A stretch of DNA of 64,000 nucleotides from Treponema sp. (GCA_017549025.1 JAFYWB010000068.1:1-64000), one strand, 5' to 3'. Shown: positions 1 through 9,044, counted from the first letter of the stretch. Notes: generated by a model from the sequence alone, not told the origin. Translations and numbers: made by a program.

Positions 1-312
1 CGTTTCCAGCAGCTGGAGGACATGGCCACTAGTCGCTACGACAGCATTCAGCGTGATACCGAGGACCGTTTCCAGCAGCTGGAGGACATGGCCACTAGTC
101 GCTACGATAGCATTCAGCGTGATACCGAAGACCGTTTCCAGCAGCTGGAGGACATGGCCACTAGTCGCTACGACAGCATTCAGCGTGATACCGAGGATCG
201 CTTCCAGCAGCTGGAGGACATGGCCACCAGTCGCTACGACAGCATCCAGCGTGATACCGAGGGCCGTTTCCAGCAGCTGGAGGACATGGCCACCAGTCGC
301 TACGATTCAATT
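1..312 (+). repeat. 66-bp in-frame tandem repeat, four full copies plus partial copies
   Basis: Four complete 66-bp units run from 22 to 285, preceded by the last 21 bases of another copy and followed by a fifth copy that decays after about 27 bases. Each unit encodes 22 residues starting MATSRYDSIQ and ending RFQQLED. Copies differ by only a few, mostly silent, bases. The repeat probably continues upstream of the window. A 22-residue unit equals two 11-residue (hendecad) coiled-coil turns. Confidence 0.95.
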
Positions 313-3300
313 CAAGAGCTTACAGAATCCAAGGCTCAGGAGATTCAAAGCTTGGCCGATTCTCGACTGGACACGATTCAGCAGGATTTCAGCAATCGAG
401 TGGAAGCTATTTCCCGCAACACCGAGGATTCCTTGCAGCGAACTCGGGAGCTTGTTTCCCAAAATGCTGGCTCCCTGCAGGAAAACCTTTTGTCAGAAAT
501 TGCAGGTATTCGTGGAGACCTCAGTGGTCGCATTCAAGAAGCAGAGGAGCAGCTTACAGCCGCTACCTTGGCCGCAGAAAAAACCTCTCGTGAAACCATG
601 GAAAAAAGCCAGCGTCTGGAAGACCTGCAGAACCAGCTTCATTTGCGGGCTCAGGAATTGGAGGCTCAGTACAATGCGGCCTACCAAGAAGCCCTGTCCA
701 AGGCTCAGCAGCGTCAGCAGGAGATTATCGATCAGGTTCGTCAGTCCATGCTGGAGGAAGCAGCTCGCATTCAGCAGGACTCTGATAACCAGATTGTACA
801 GATGACAGCAGACTTTGAAGCTAGAGTACAGGAATATCGTCATGAATCTGAGCAGCGAATCGACGATTTCCGTTTACAGGTTACCAACAACATTCATTCC
901 ATGGAGGATGAAATCAACAAGTCTGTGAGTGGAATTCAAGATGACCTTTCTACCCGTGTTACTACCGCTCAAACAGCCTTTACTGCCGCCGCCCTGAAGG
1001 CAGAAACTGCAGCTCAAAAGGCAGAGGATAGCAGCCGTCACTTGGATGATCTGCAGCAGCAGCTGGAAGAAAATACCCGCATTCTTGACGAAAAATATCG
1101 GGATGCCTATGCCCACGCTCTGAAAGCGGCGGAAGAAAAGGAAGCTGAGGCTCTTGCCACCTTCCAGTCCAACTTTAGCCAAAGCTTGGCAGAAATCCGT
1201 GATGATTTGGAAAGCCAGCTCTCTGAAATCCGTGGAACCATGGATAGCGACCTGGAAGAATGCAAGGTGGAGCTAGAGCGCAGCAAGCAAACTGTTTCCG
1301 AGTCCGTTTTCCAGCTGGATTCACAAATGCGAAACGACTTGGATCGTCTGCAGACTATTTTGGAAGAAGGCTTGAACCAGTGCCAGCAGGACGTGGATTC
1401 CCGCTCTGCATTTATTCAGGAAAAAATCCAATCTATGGAGCAGCAGGTGGAAGACACTGCCTCTGCCTTTGCCACCACCTTGGACGAGCGGATTAGTCAG
1501 CACCAAGCAGAGGTTGACGAAAAAAGCCAGCAGGTAACAGAAAAGATTGAGGCCACAGAAAGCAAGATTAACGATGCGGTTTCAAATCTTTCTGTAAATC
1601 TGAAGAATCGTTTGGAAGAATACAAGGCCGAAATGCTGGGCACCATCGAAGAAGCCCATACTTCCATCAATGCCAAGGACAGTCAGCTGCGTCAGGACAT
1701 TGAAGCCCTTCGCCAAGGCTTTAACGCTGAGGTGCTTTCCTTCAGTGCCGATGTTCAGCGCGTTAAAGACGGCTTTGACACCCAGCTGGAGCAGTTCCGT
1801 CAGGTGGCAGCTCAGGAGCAGGAGCAGATTCACTCTAATTTTATGCTTTCTGTTACCGACACAGAAAACCAGTTGAACGCCAGCCTTACTGAGCTAAAGG
1901 GTCGCCTTGCAGATAGAATTACTGCCGCAGAAGGCCATCTTACCTCTGCTGCCATTACCGCAGAAAATACTGCTCGTGAAACAAATCTTCAGTGCCAGAA
2001 CCTGGAGGAATTGCAAAAGCAGCTGCAGGAGCGTTCTGCCGAGCTGGAAAGCAAGTATCAGCAGGCCTTTGATCAGGCTATGCTTGATGCAGATGAAAAA
2101 GAAAAGCGTGCTCTAGCTCGTTTTGACTCCATCTCCACCGAAAGAAATGCAGAATTCCTTTCAGCCTCCGAGGCAACCTTGGCCGCCATCAAAAATCAGC
2201 TGGAGGAAAGTGTTCAGCAGCTGCAAAGCTACTTGAAGGACACCAAGGATGGGGCTACAAAGTCCATTACATCTATGGAAAATCGTGTTCTGGAGCTGGA
2301 CGCTTCCTTGGCTCGCCAGATGGACGAGATTCACGGCACCGTTAATGAATTCCAGGCTCAAAGCGCCGACCATGCCCAGGAGCATCGTGATATGGTGCAG
2401 CAGCTGATGGATCAAAGCCAAAGGGATTTTAACCAGCAGCTTGAAAGCCTCAAGCAAGAGGTGGAAGATCGGCTGGCAACAGTACAGGGAGAAACGCAGC
2501 TTTCCTGCGACACCAGCTCTGCAAATATTAATCAGCGTTTGGAGCGCCTAGAAGCTGAAGTGCAAGGCAAGCTGCAGCAGTTACGAGAGCTTACTCAAAA
2601 TGCCTGTGAAGAAACCTCAAATCAGTCAGATGCTCGCATTCAGGAACTGCAGCAGGCTTTGGCCAGCAGAATCAATCGGCTGCAGCAGGAAAGTCAAGAT
2701 AATTACAGCAGCTATGAAGCTCAGTTTAAAGATTTGCTAGAAGCACTGCAAACCAAGGTGGATGATCACCTTGATTCCGTTTGGAACGATGCCCAGCAGG
2801 TATGTGATACGAGAAGTAGCCAGCTTGAAAATAAAGTAGGAAGCTTCCAGCAGCAGGTTGAAACCAAAGTTGCAGACTTCCAGCAACAGGTTGAAAGCAA
2901 TGTAACAGACTTCCAGCAGCAGGTTGAAGGTCGTGTGGATGCTCTTCAGCAACAGGTTGAAGGTCGTGTGGATGAGCTTCAGCAGCGAGTTGAAGGTCGT
3001 CTATCTCAGGTTTGGAGGGATGCACAAGAGCTTTGTGATACGAGAAGTGGACAGCTTGAAGAGCAAGTAGGAAGCTTCCAGCAGCAGGTTGAAAGCAATG
3101 TAACAGACTTCCAGCAACAGGTTGAAAGCAAGGTGTCAGACTTCCAGCAGCAGGTTGAAAGCCAAGTAGCAGACTTCCAACAGCAGGTTGAAGGCCGTGT
3201 GGATGATCTTCAGCAGCGAGTTGAAAACCATGTTGCACAGGTTTGGAATGACGCCAAGGGTATTTCCGAGACACGATCCAGCAAAATTGCCGAAAATCTC

Positions 3301-5859
3301 AGTGCTCTTTTGAAGGAGGTGGAGGAAACTCGCACCAATCTTTCTCAGGAAATCGATACCCTGTCTATAAAGTGGCAGGAAGCAAAGGACAATTCCCAGC
3401 AGCAGGCAGAAGATTTGCAGCTTCAGCAGGATACCACCAAGCAGCAGCTTCAGGAATTTGCTGCATACGTGGAAAAGCAGATTCTTGGTTTTGACCAGCA
3501 GCTCAAAACCTCTATGAATCAGATTGTGGAATCCTACGATCAGCGCAAAGTGGAGCTTATTTCCATGTTCAACAGTCAGTTGGCAGATTATAACAAGGAG
3601 CTGCAATATCGATTTGACCGTTTTGACGCAGCAGGAGCAGACATTGAGCTGATGGAAACAAATCTCCATCAATCTATGGAAGCGGTACAGCATCGAATGC
3701 TGGCTCAATTCAAGGATTTTAACAATCAGCAAAAAGAAGCCCAAGCTCAGCTGGAGCAGTCCGTTAACAATAATTCCAATAAGCTGGTAAAGCAGCTACA
3801 GGAGTTGGAGCAGCGGATGGAGGAGCTCAAGCTCAATGCCTGGGATAATCTTTCCAGCAAGCTCAAGGATTTCCAAGATAACTTTAGTCAGGAGCTTAAG
3901 AATCGAGAAAGCACCTTGGAGCAGGATATTGTTTCCTGGAAGGATGGCTTCCAGCAGCAATTGGTGGATTTCAAGGCCGATTTTGAGCTTCAGCAGAATG
4001 AAATCAAATCAAATCAGGAGAATCAGCTTCACAACCACATGAATCTGGTGCAAGAAAGATCCAACGAGGCCTTGAATCTTCTTGAAAGTACCACTCAGCA
4101 GGTGGAAGCAACCTTTGAGGACAGAATGAAGGAGCTGGAGCAGCAGCTGGAATCCTTTGCTCAGCAGTACCAGTTAAAGCTGGCAGAGGCTCAAAGCACG
4201 GTAGCAGAGCAGCTGCAGCAAGACATGGCAGATTTCAGTTCTGCCTCCTTGGGCCAGCTGAACAATGCCCGAAAGGACATGTCAGATCGGATTGATGCGC
4301 TGCAGAATCATGCCAAGCAGGCAGATGATATTAGCCGTGATACCGTAAATGACTTGCTTGCTAACTTCCAGGACTGGAAGGATAAAATGCTGCTACAGTT
4401 TGAGGAAAGCAAAGGCTTGTTTGCCAACAAATTTACTTCTCTGGAATCCTCCGCTGAAGAAAAATTTGAGATTGCCCAAAAGGAATTCCTTGCTAACTTG
4501 GACGACTTTAACGTGAAGTTTGCCCAGCACAAGCAAACCATGGATACTCGCATCAAAGAGGTGGCTCAGTCTACGGAATCAAGCTTGGCAACTATTCGCA
4601 CTGATTTCCAGACCGACGTTAACTCCTTGTCCTCAAAAATCAGCGACCACAAAAAGACTTTGGAAGAAAAGCTGATGAATTTGACCCTCAGCACTAACGA
4701 AACCTTGGCTACCTTTGATGCCCGGGCAAAGGATTTGGTGCAGGATTTTAATGCCAGCTACACCGATGCTCAGCAAAAGAGTCAGCGGCAGCTGAGTGAT
4801 CAGGTGCGGGAAACTGACCGTCAGATTAAGGAGCTGCAGGCTATTGCCCAGGATATTCGTGAAAAGAACGAGTCCTCCCAGAATGACCTTATTCTGCGGC
4901 TCCACAATCGTGAAAACGACATGAGCCTGCGGTTTGATGAAATGGACAAGAGAATCAAGCATCTTTCAGCCCAGATTCCGCTGATTGAAAATACCAGTGA
5001 ACTGAAGAATCGGCTGGAGGATGAGCTGGCTTCCCTTCAAGGTGAGCTTACCAAGCTAGAGGTATTCCGCACTGATTTGAAAAATCTGGATCAGGAATTC
5101 CTGCGTTTGGGCCAGCTTGACAAGGACTTGCAGTCAAAGATTCAGCGTTTCACTGATGAAAAGGAATATCTCCAGCGGCTTGAGTCCGAGTTTGACCAGC
5201 TGAAGGAGTTGTCCACATCTATGGACACCAAGATTCAAAACCTGCGTCAAATTGACGATAACATGCTGCAGATTGACAACCAAATCCGCAGCTTCCACGA
5301 ATCCTTGGATACCATTGCCACTCGGTATGACCAGCTGGAGCAGAAAAACGAGCTTATTGATAGAACCATGACCGACATGGACAAGGCTTACAGCCACTTG
5401 CAGGACTTGGAAAGCAAGCTGGAGGATTGCCGTCGGGAGGTGGATTCAATTCCTGCCCAGCTTGAGACTGTCCAGCGAGGTGTTAACAGTCTTGTGGAAA
5501 ACAATGGTCGCATTAACGAGGCCATGAACAAGCTCAATTCTCTGGATTCCATCTTGAACCAGACCCAGGATCGAATCGATCAGATGCTTAACGTGCAAAC
5601 TGGTATTGCCCGCACTGAGGAGCGCCTTCAGGAAGCTGCCAAGGTGGCTGATGACAACATCAATTTGCTCCACGAGATTCTTAAGCAGGAATCTCCAGAC
5701 AGCAAGCACAAGAATAGCGATTTAACTTCCTATGCAAAGAAGGAGAACGTAAAGAATCTGGCTCGCCGTGGTTGGGAGGCTCCGAGAATTGCAACTGCCT
5801 TAGATATGAGTGTTTCCGAGGTTAACTTGATTCTGGACTTCTTTAAGTCAGAAAAATAA
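1..5859 (+). CDS. SpiroCoCo-family giant coiled-coil protein (5' end outside window)
   Basis: The reading frame is open from base 1, so the first ATG at 22 is an internal repeat Met and the true start lies upstream. The visible 1952 residues are almost entirely Gln/Glu/Leu-rich coiled coil, with no membrane segment or signal peptide visible. They open with 22-residue repeats and have a second block of 11-residue repeats near residues 944-1080. The last 40 residues change character: a helix-turn-helix-like segment with LARRGWEAPRIATALDMS followed by EVNLILDFF, resembling the C-terminal module of DUF6115-like proteins. The family is spirochaete-specific and very long; a structural or cytoskeletal role is plausible but unproven. 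It ends at a shared terminator with the converging ispDF operon. Confidence 0.9.
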   Translation, partial: RFQQLEDMATSRYDSIQRDTEDRFQQLEDMATSRYDSIQRDTEDRFQQLEDMATSRYDSIQRDTEDRFQQLEDMATSRYDSIQRDTEGRFQQLEDMATSRYDSIQELTESKAQEIQSLADSRLDTIQQDFSNRVEAISRNTEDSLQRTRELVSQNAGSLQENLLSEIAGIRGDLSGRIQEAEEQLTAATLAAEKTSRETMEKSQRLEDLQNQLHLRAQELEAQYNAAYQEALSKAQQRQQEIIDQVRQSMLEEAARIQQDSDNQIVQMTADFEARVQEYRHESEQRIDDFRLQVTNNIHSMEDEINKSVSGIQDDLSTRVTTAQTAFTAAALKAETAAQKAEDSSRHLDDLQQQLEENTRILDEKYRDAYAHALKAAEEKEAEALATFQSNFSQSLAEIRDDLESQLSEIRGTMDSDLEECKVELERSKQTVSESVFQLDSQMRNDLDRLQTILEEGLNQCQQDVDSRSAFIQEKIQSMEQQVEDTASAFATTLDERISQHQAEVDEKSQQVTEKIEATESKINDAVSNLSVNLKNRLEEYKAEMLGTIEEAHTSINAKDSQLRQDIEALRQGFNAEVLSFSADVQRVKDGFDTQLEQFRQVAAQEQEQIHSNFMLSVTDTENQLNASLTELKGRLADRITAAEGHLTSAAITAENTARETNLQCQNLEELQKQLQERSAELESKYQQAFDQAMLDADEKEKRALARFDSISTERNAEFLSASEATLAAIKNQLEESVQQLQSYLKDTKDGATKSITSMENRVLELDASLARQMDEIHGTVNEFQAQSADHAQEHRDMVQQLMDQSQRDFNQQLESLKQEVEDRLATVQGETQLSCDTSSANINQRLERLEAEVQGKLQQLRELTQNACEETSNQSDARIQELQQALASRINRLQQESQDNYSSYEAQFKDLLEALQTKVDDHLDSVWNDAQQVCDTRSSQLENKVGSFQQQVETKVADFQQQVESNVTDFQQQVEGRVDALQQQVEGRVDELQQRVEGRLSQVWRDAQELCDTRSGQLEEQVGSFQQQVESNVTDFQQQVESKVSDFQQQVESQVADFQQQVEGRVDDLQQRVENHVAQVWNDAKGISETRSSKIAENLSALLKEVEETRTNLSQEIDTLSIKWQEAKDNSQQQAEDLQLQQDTTKQQLQEFAAYVEKQILGFDQQLKTSMNQIVESYDQRKVELISMFNSQLADYNKELQYRFDRFDAAGADIELMETNLHQSMEAVQHRMLAQFKDFNNQQKEAQAQLEQSVNNNSNKLVKQLQELEQRMEELKLNAWDNLSSKLKDFQDNFSQELKNRESTLEQDIVSWKDGFQQQLVDFKADFELQQNEIKSNQENQLHNHMNLVQERSNEALNLLESTTQQVEATFEDRMKELEQQLESFAQQYQLKLAEAQSTVAEQLQQDMADFSSASLGQLNNARKDMSDRIDALQNHAKQADDISRDTVNDLLANFQDWKDKMLLQFEESKGLFANKFTSLESSAEEKFEIAQKEFLANLDDFNVKFAQHKQTMDTRIKEVAQSTESSLATIRTDFQTDVNSLSSKISDHKKTLEEKLMNLTLSTNETLATFDARAKDLVQDFNASYTDAQQKSQRQLSDQVRETDRQIKELQAIAQDIREKNESSQNDLILRLHNRENDMSLRFDEMDKRIKHLSAQIPLIENTSELKNRLEDELASLQGELTKLEVFRTDLKNLDQEFLRLGQLDKDLQSKIQRFTDEKEYLQRLESEFDQLKELSTSMDTKIQNLRQIDDNMLQIDNQIRSFHESLDTIATRYDQLEQKNELIDRTMTDMDKAYSHLQDLESKLEDCRREVDSIPAQLETVQRGVNSLVENNGRINEAMNKLNSLDSILNQTQDRIDQMLNVQTGIARTEERLQEAAKVADDNINLLHEILKQESPDSKHKNSDLTSYAKKENVKNLARRGWEAPRIATALDMSVSEVNLILDFFKSEK
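2833..3240 (+). repeat. 33-bp (11-residue) hendecad repeat block inside the coiled-coil gene
   Basis: Residues about 944-1080 carry repeated 11-residue units of the form xDFQQQVESxV, with variants QQQVEGRVDxL. They form two larger arrays, each headed by a segment like VWNDAQQVCDTRS and GSFQQQVE (starting near 2779 and 3013). The arrays look like products of local duplication. The 11-residue period predicts a nearly straight or slightly right-handed coiled coil. Confidence 0.85.
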
Positions 5860-5868
5860 ACCATAGAA

Positions 5869-5920
5869 AAAGCCCAGAGAAGGGCTCCTCTGAGGGGCTT
5901 CTTCCCTGGGCTTTCTTATT
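5869..5920. terminator. Bidirectional intrinsic terminator between SpiroCoCo and ispDF
   Basis: Arms AAAGCCCAG (5869-5877) and CTGGGCTTT (5906-5914) pair perfectly, with a further GAAGGGCTCC/GGGGCTTC inner pairing. An A-run lies before and a TTTCTT tract after, so it can serve both converging genes. Confidence 0.8.
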
Positions 5921-5939
5921 ACAAAAATTGATTAAAAAC

Positions 5940-7253
5940 TTATTTTGTCAAAAGGCAGGTGGCCCACACCTCCACCGCCTCGCTATTGCCTACTGGCCCT
6001 AGCTTTTCGCCTGTTTTTGCCTTGATAAATACCTGCTCCACATCAACCTGTAGGATTGAAGCAATGCTTTTACGAATGGCCTCACGATGGGGTAGGATTT
6101 TAGGCTCTTGGATGGCCACCACACAATCAAGATTAATCAGCTTCCAGCCAGCTTCGGTAACCAGCTTCCAAGCTGCCTGCAACAGCTTGCGGGAGTCTGC
6201 TCCCTTCCACTGGGGATCAGAGGGAGGAAAGAGCTCTCCAATGTCTGACCGTGCTGCGGCTCCTAAAAGGGAATCGGTAATGGCATGAAGCAGCACATCT
6301 CCATCGGAGTGGCCAGCCTCTCCCTTGTGAAAGGGAATCACCACGCCACCTAACACCAAGGTTCGACCTTCTTCCAGTCGGTGCAAGTCGTAGCCAAGTC
6401 CAGTACGAATATTCATGGCCGCCTCCTTTGGGCGAGAATCTTCATCGGTTAAGTCACCGGGGAAGGTGATTTTCTTGTTATCCACGGAGCCTGATGTAAT
6501 TTTTACTGGCCCCACGTATTTTCCCCAAATGGCTGTGTCATCGGTGGTTTCAAAATTATCCTCGGCGGCCCTTTGGTGGGCTTGAATCAAGGGAGCTAAT
6601 CGAAAGCCCTGGGGGGTTTGAATGGCCACCAAAGAATCTCGTTGTAGGTGACGGACAATAAAGCCCTGAGAATCAACCTCTTTTTGTGTATCCACTGGTG
6701 GAATACCACAAGCCGCTGCCCCCTGTTCCTGAGTGGCAGCTACCACTTGCAGGATAATATCTTCTGTTACAAAGGGACGGGCTCCGTCGTGAATCAAAAC
6801 AATTTCTGGCTCCCCTAGCTTTGATAGCGCCTGTAATGCCTTGTACACCGAGGCTTGGCGACTTTCTCCTCCTTCCACAAACAAGAGCTGGGGAAGGGAA
6901 CAAGCTTCTTGGAAGGATTTTTCCCACAAGGACTGCAAGTTAGGGGATGAAAACAGAGCATTTTTTGCTGCCTGCTTTCCTTCTGAACCGGATTGAGGGG
7001 GAATCGTGATTACAACCTGGGTTAATTGGTAGGGAAGGGGCGTCTCCGTACTTTTTTGCTGGAGCTTTTCCCCTTTATCAAAAAAGATGTGGGGAGCCAG
7101 AGCGGACACAAAGGCTTCTGTCGCAGCAGAAAGCACTGTTGCCGAGCCAACGCCCAACCTTCGGTATTCCTTTTTCTGGCCTCCCATGCGGGTAGATGAG
7201 CCTGCAGCAGTAATAACCACTGCTACAGGAATTGGATTATTCCTCGTCTCCAT
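5940..7253 (-). CDS. ispDF: Bifunctional IspD/IspF isoprenoid enzyme (MEP cytidylyltransferase / MECDP synthase)
   Basis: A fused enzyme for steps 3 and 5 of the MEP isoprenoid pathway. The N-terminal IspD part shows the nucleotide-binding AAGSSTRMGG motif, LIHDGARPFV, and TPQGFRL. The IspF part begins near base 6416 with MNIRTGLGYDLHRL and has the metal-binding D-x-H (GYDLHR) and HSDGDVLLHAITD motifs. The chosen start is the Met of METRNNPIP; the frame stays open 39 codons further, but that part is a shifted reading of the carD acidic repeat. The gene overlaps the 3' end of carD by 17 bp, suggesting translational coupling. No clear, well-spaced Shine-Dalgarno sequence precedes this ATG, so the exact start is uncertain. 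Confidence 0.93.
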   Translation of the reverse strand: METRNNPIPVAVVITAAGSSTRMGGQKKEYRRLGVGSATVLSAATEAFVSALAPHIFFDKGEKLQQKSTETPLPYQLTQVVITIPPQSGSEGKQAAKNALFSSPNLQSLWEKSFQEACSLPQLLFVEGGESRQASVYKALQALSKLGEPEIVLIHDGARPFVTEDIILQVVAATQEQGAAACGIPPVDTQKEVDSQGFIVRHLQRDSLVAIQTPQGFRLAPLIQAHQRAAEDNFETTDDTAIWGKYVGPVKITSGSVDNKKITFPGDLTDEDSRPKEAAMNIRTGLGYDLHRLEEGRTLVLGGVVIPFHKGEAGHSDGDVLLHAITDSLLGAAARSDIGELFPPSDPQWKGADSRKLLQAAWKLVTEAGWKLINLDCVVAIQEPKILPHREAIRKSIASILQVDVEQVFIKAKTGEKLGPVGNSEAVEVWATCLLTK

Positions 7254-7878
7254 CTCCGTCATCGTCATCGTCGTCGTCTTCATCATCGGGAATGATGCTG
7301 TCATCATCTTCATCGATGTATTCATCATCATCGTCAAAACTGCTGGAAATAGAGGAATTCTTTGCATCACGCACCAATCCCAGTGGCTCCAGCTTTGACA
7401 GGAGAATAGCTTCTACTTCTTTTGGATTCATGTCCAAGGCAAAGGAAATTTCATCCTCCAGCAGCTTCTTTGCTGAATCATAGAGCTTTCGTTCAAGAAT
7501 TGGCAATTCCTTTACCTTGCTGCGGTGATACAAGCAGCGAACGATGGTAGCAATATCAAGTACGCTTCCCTTTTTCAGCAAGTCCAGGTTCATCTGGTAC
7601 CGCAATTTCCAGTCGGAAGTGATGGGCTCCACTTCCTCTGCCATCATGTCAATGGCCTTTTGTGCTTCCTCTGCAGAAACAATGGCACGAATTCCCAACT
7701 CGTCCACCTTGTCTACAGGAACCATAACCACCATATCTGAGACTGCAAGGTAGATGACGTAGTAGTTAATCATCTGATCCTTAAACTTCTTCTCAGTAAT
7801 ATTTGTGATTTTGCCTACACCCTGGCTGGGATACACAACCTTCTGATCGATCTGGAATTTATATTCAGGACTGCTCAT
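7237..7878 (-). CDS. carD: CarD/CdnL-family RNA polymerase-binding regulator with acidic tail
   Basis: The N-terminal part (YKFQIDQKVVYPSQGVGKI, then YYVIYL and MVVMVPVDKVDELGIR) is a CarD_CdnL_TRCF domain, which binds the RNA polymerase beta subunit and stabilises open complexes. A helical region follows (residues about 70-160) with a conserved W (SDWKLRYQMNL). The last about 35 residues are nearly all Asp/Glu, encoded by a GAT/GAC/GAA triplet run. Translation probably begins at the ATG at 7878, only three bases after the predicted transcription start. The first gene of a carD-ispDF unit. Confidence 0.93.
   Translation of the reverse strand: MSSPEYKFQIDQKVVYPSQGVGKITNITEKKFKDQMINYYVIYLAVSDMVVMVPVDKVDELGIRAIVSAEEAQKAIDMMAEEVEPITSDWKLRYQMNLDLLKKGSVLDIATIVRCLYHRSKVKELPILERKLYDSAKKLLEDEISFALDMNPKEVEAILLSKLEPLGLVRDAKNSSISSSFDDDDEYIDEDDDSIIPDDEDDDDDDDGDGDEE
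7240..7336 (-). repeat. GAY/GAR triplet microsatellite encoding the CarD acidic tail
   Basis: The region is a near-continuous run of GAT, GAC and GAA/GAG codons on the minus strand, coding Asp/Glu stretches including a run of seven Asp. It also contains the predicted start of ispDF in another frame. Such triplet runs can change length by slippage without breaking the carD frame. Confidence 0.7.
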
Positions 7879-7887
7879 GATAGTTCT

Positions 7888-7916
7888 AGTATACCATAAA
7901 ATTGAGAAATGGTCAA
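7888..7916 (-). promoter_or_regulatory. Sigma-70 promoter of carD, predicted near-leaderless transcript
   Basis: On the minus strand TTGACC (7916-7911), a 17-bp spacer and TATACT (7893-7888). Seven bases further is 7881, so the mRNA would have about three bases before the ATG at 7878. No Shine-Dalgarno sequence is present. Confidence 0.75.
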
Positions 7917-7949
7917 AGAAGGGGAGATGAAAGCGTGGAAGGATGAATT

Positions 7950-8807
7950 TTACATCATCCTTGTTGCAAAGGTTTTGCAGCCACCGGGTACAATGTGGGC
8001 GTCAAAATCCAGTCCGTGGTAAATTTCTCCGTCCAGCTCTATGGGGGCGGGGGTGGTAATTTTCACGTCGGTACAGCGTAGGTGGGTTACATAGCTTTTG
8101 CCCATGTGCTTGCCCTTTACAAACAAGGGCATAATGGCCAAGGTGGGAACACGAGGTGGCTTGCAGATAATAATCAAATCCATTAGGCCATCACGATTGT
8201 TTGCTGGAGGACAGAGCTTCATGCCGCCCCCAAACAAGGAGCCGTTGCACACTGCTGCCATAATGCAATCATAGGTTTTTGTCTCGCCCTTCACTTGAAC
8301 CTGAATTGGATACGATTCAAAATTCAATAAACAATGTACCAAGGAGGTGGCATAGGAAATAGAATTCTTTTTATTGGCAGTATGCTCCAGCACCACCACA
8401 TCAAGTCCAGTTCCTCCCACATTCATGCAACGAGCCTTTCCCACCTGAATGTAGTCCGTTTCATCCTGAATTCCAGCGATGATGGGAGCCAGTGCTTCTA
8501 TGGGATTTTTGCTAATGCCAGTACCTGTGGCATAGTCATTGCCTCGTCCCGAAGGAATTAATCCCAGTCGGCTTTTTTCAAAGTCCATACCGTTCAAAAC
8601 CTCATGAAAGGTTCCATCGCCACCAATAGCCACAATAGTAGCTGCTCCCTTTCGGCATAATTCCCTGGCAAGATATTGTCCATGTCCTTGCTCCTGGGTG
8701 AGATGCAGATTATACGAAATATTTCTTCCTTCTAGGTATTTTTTTACCTGCTGAATAACTTCTGCTCCCTGATTTTTTCCACTGAGAGGATTGGCAATAA
8801 TCTCCAT
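7950..8807 (-). CDS. Diacylglycerol/lipid kinase family protein (YegS/DgkB-like)
   Basis: The 285-residue protein matches the lipid kinase fold related to diacylglycerol kinase and YegS. It has the start MEIIANPLSGK, the GGDGTFHEVLNG nucleotide-binding loop (residues about 62-73), LIPSGRGNDYATG, and a C-terminal sandwich with ELDGEIYHG. Such enzymes phosphorylate diacylglycerol or related lipids at the membrane for phospholipid recycling; the exact substrate is not readable from sequence. A GGAG Shine-Dalgarno sequence precedes the ATG. It stands alone, downstream of its own promoter. The last codons and stop lie in an 8-bp hairpin (7939-7962) that lacks a T-run. Confidence 0.9.
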   Translation of the reverse strand: MEIIANPLSGKNQGAEVIQQVKKYLEGRNISYNLHLTQEQGHGQYLARELCRKGAATIVAIGGDGTFHEVLNGMDFEKSRLGLIPSGRGNDYATGTGISKNPIEALAPIIAGIQDETDYIQVGKARCMNVGGTGLDVVVLEHTANKKNSISYATSLVHCLLNFESYPIQVQVKGETKTYDCIMAAVCNGSLFGGGMKLCPPANNRDGLMDLIIICKPPRVPTLAIMPLFVKGKHMGKSYVTHLRCTDVKITTPAPIELDGEIYHGLDFDAHIVPGGCKTFATRMM

Positions 8808-8854
8808 AAAATAACTCCAAAATTAACTGCTGGCCAGTAAAACGGCTCCCTTCG

Positions 8855-8883
8855 AGTATGAAAGAAAAGCAGAATCTATTCAA
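8855..8883 (-). promoter_or_regulatory. Sigma-70 promoter for the lipid kinase gene
   Basis: Minus strand TTGAAT (8883-8878), exactly 17 bases, then CATACT (8860-8855). It gives a 5' leader of about 40 bases ending in a GGAG ribosome site. Confidence 0.6.
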
Positions 8884-8934
8884 GGGAAAAATTATTTTTA
8901 TGCAAAAATCTCTGGTTTCAGCTCTGCTTTTTGT

Positions 8935-9024
8935 CATTTCTGACTTGACTAGAGCCAATCCTTTGGCCATTTCTGGTTTGACTAGAGCCAAACCTTTATC
9001 CATTTCTGGCTTGGCTTGACAGAG
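8935..9024 (+). repeat. 33-bp tandem repeat carrying -35-like hexamers upstream of alaS
   Basis: Units at 8935-8967 and 8968-9000 share the start CATTTCTG and the core TTGACTAGAGCCAA. A third, partial unit starts at 9001. Each unit contains TTGACT or TTGACA, and the one in the third copy (9016-9021) is the -35 box used for alaS. Confidence 0.8.
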
Positions 9025-9044
9025 AGCCTTATGAAAACTATTAT
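9016..9044 (+). promoter_or_regulatory. Strong sigma-70 promoter of alaS, predicted near-leaderless
   Basis: Consensus TTGACA (9016-9021), 17-bp spacer, TATTAT (9039-9044). The expected transcription start near 9051 is three bases before the alaS ATG. Confidence 0.8.

Noticed and set aside
2726-3274. Repetitive minus-strand frame (FQPAAGSLL-type) inside the coiled-coil gene
   Set aside because: Arises from the antisense of the hendecad repeats; no start signals.
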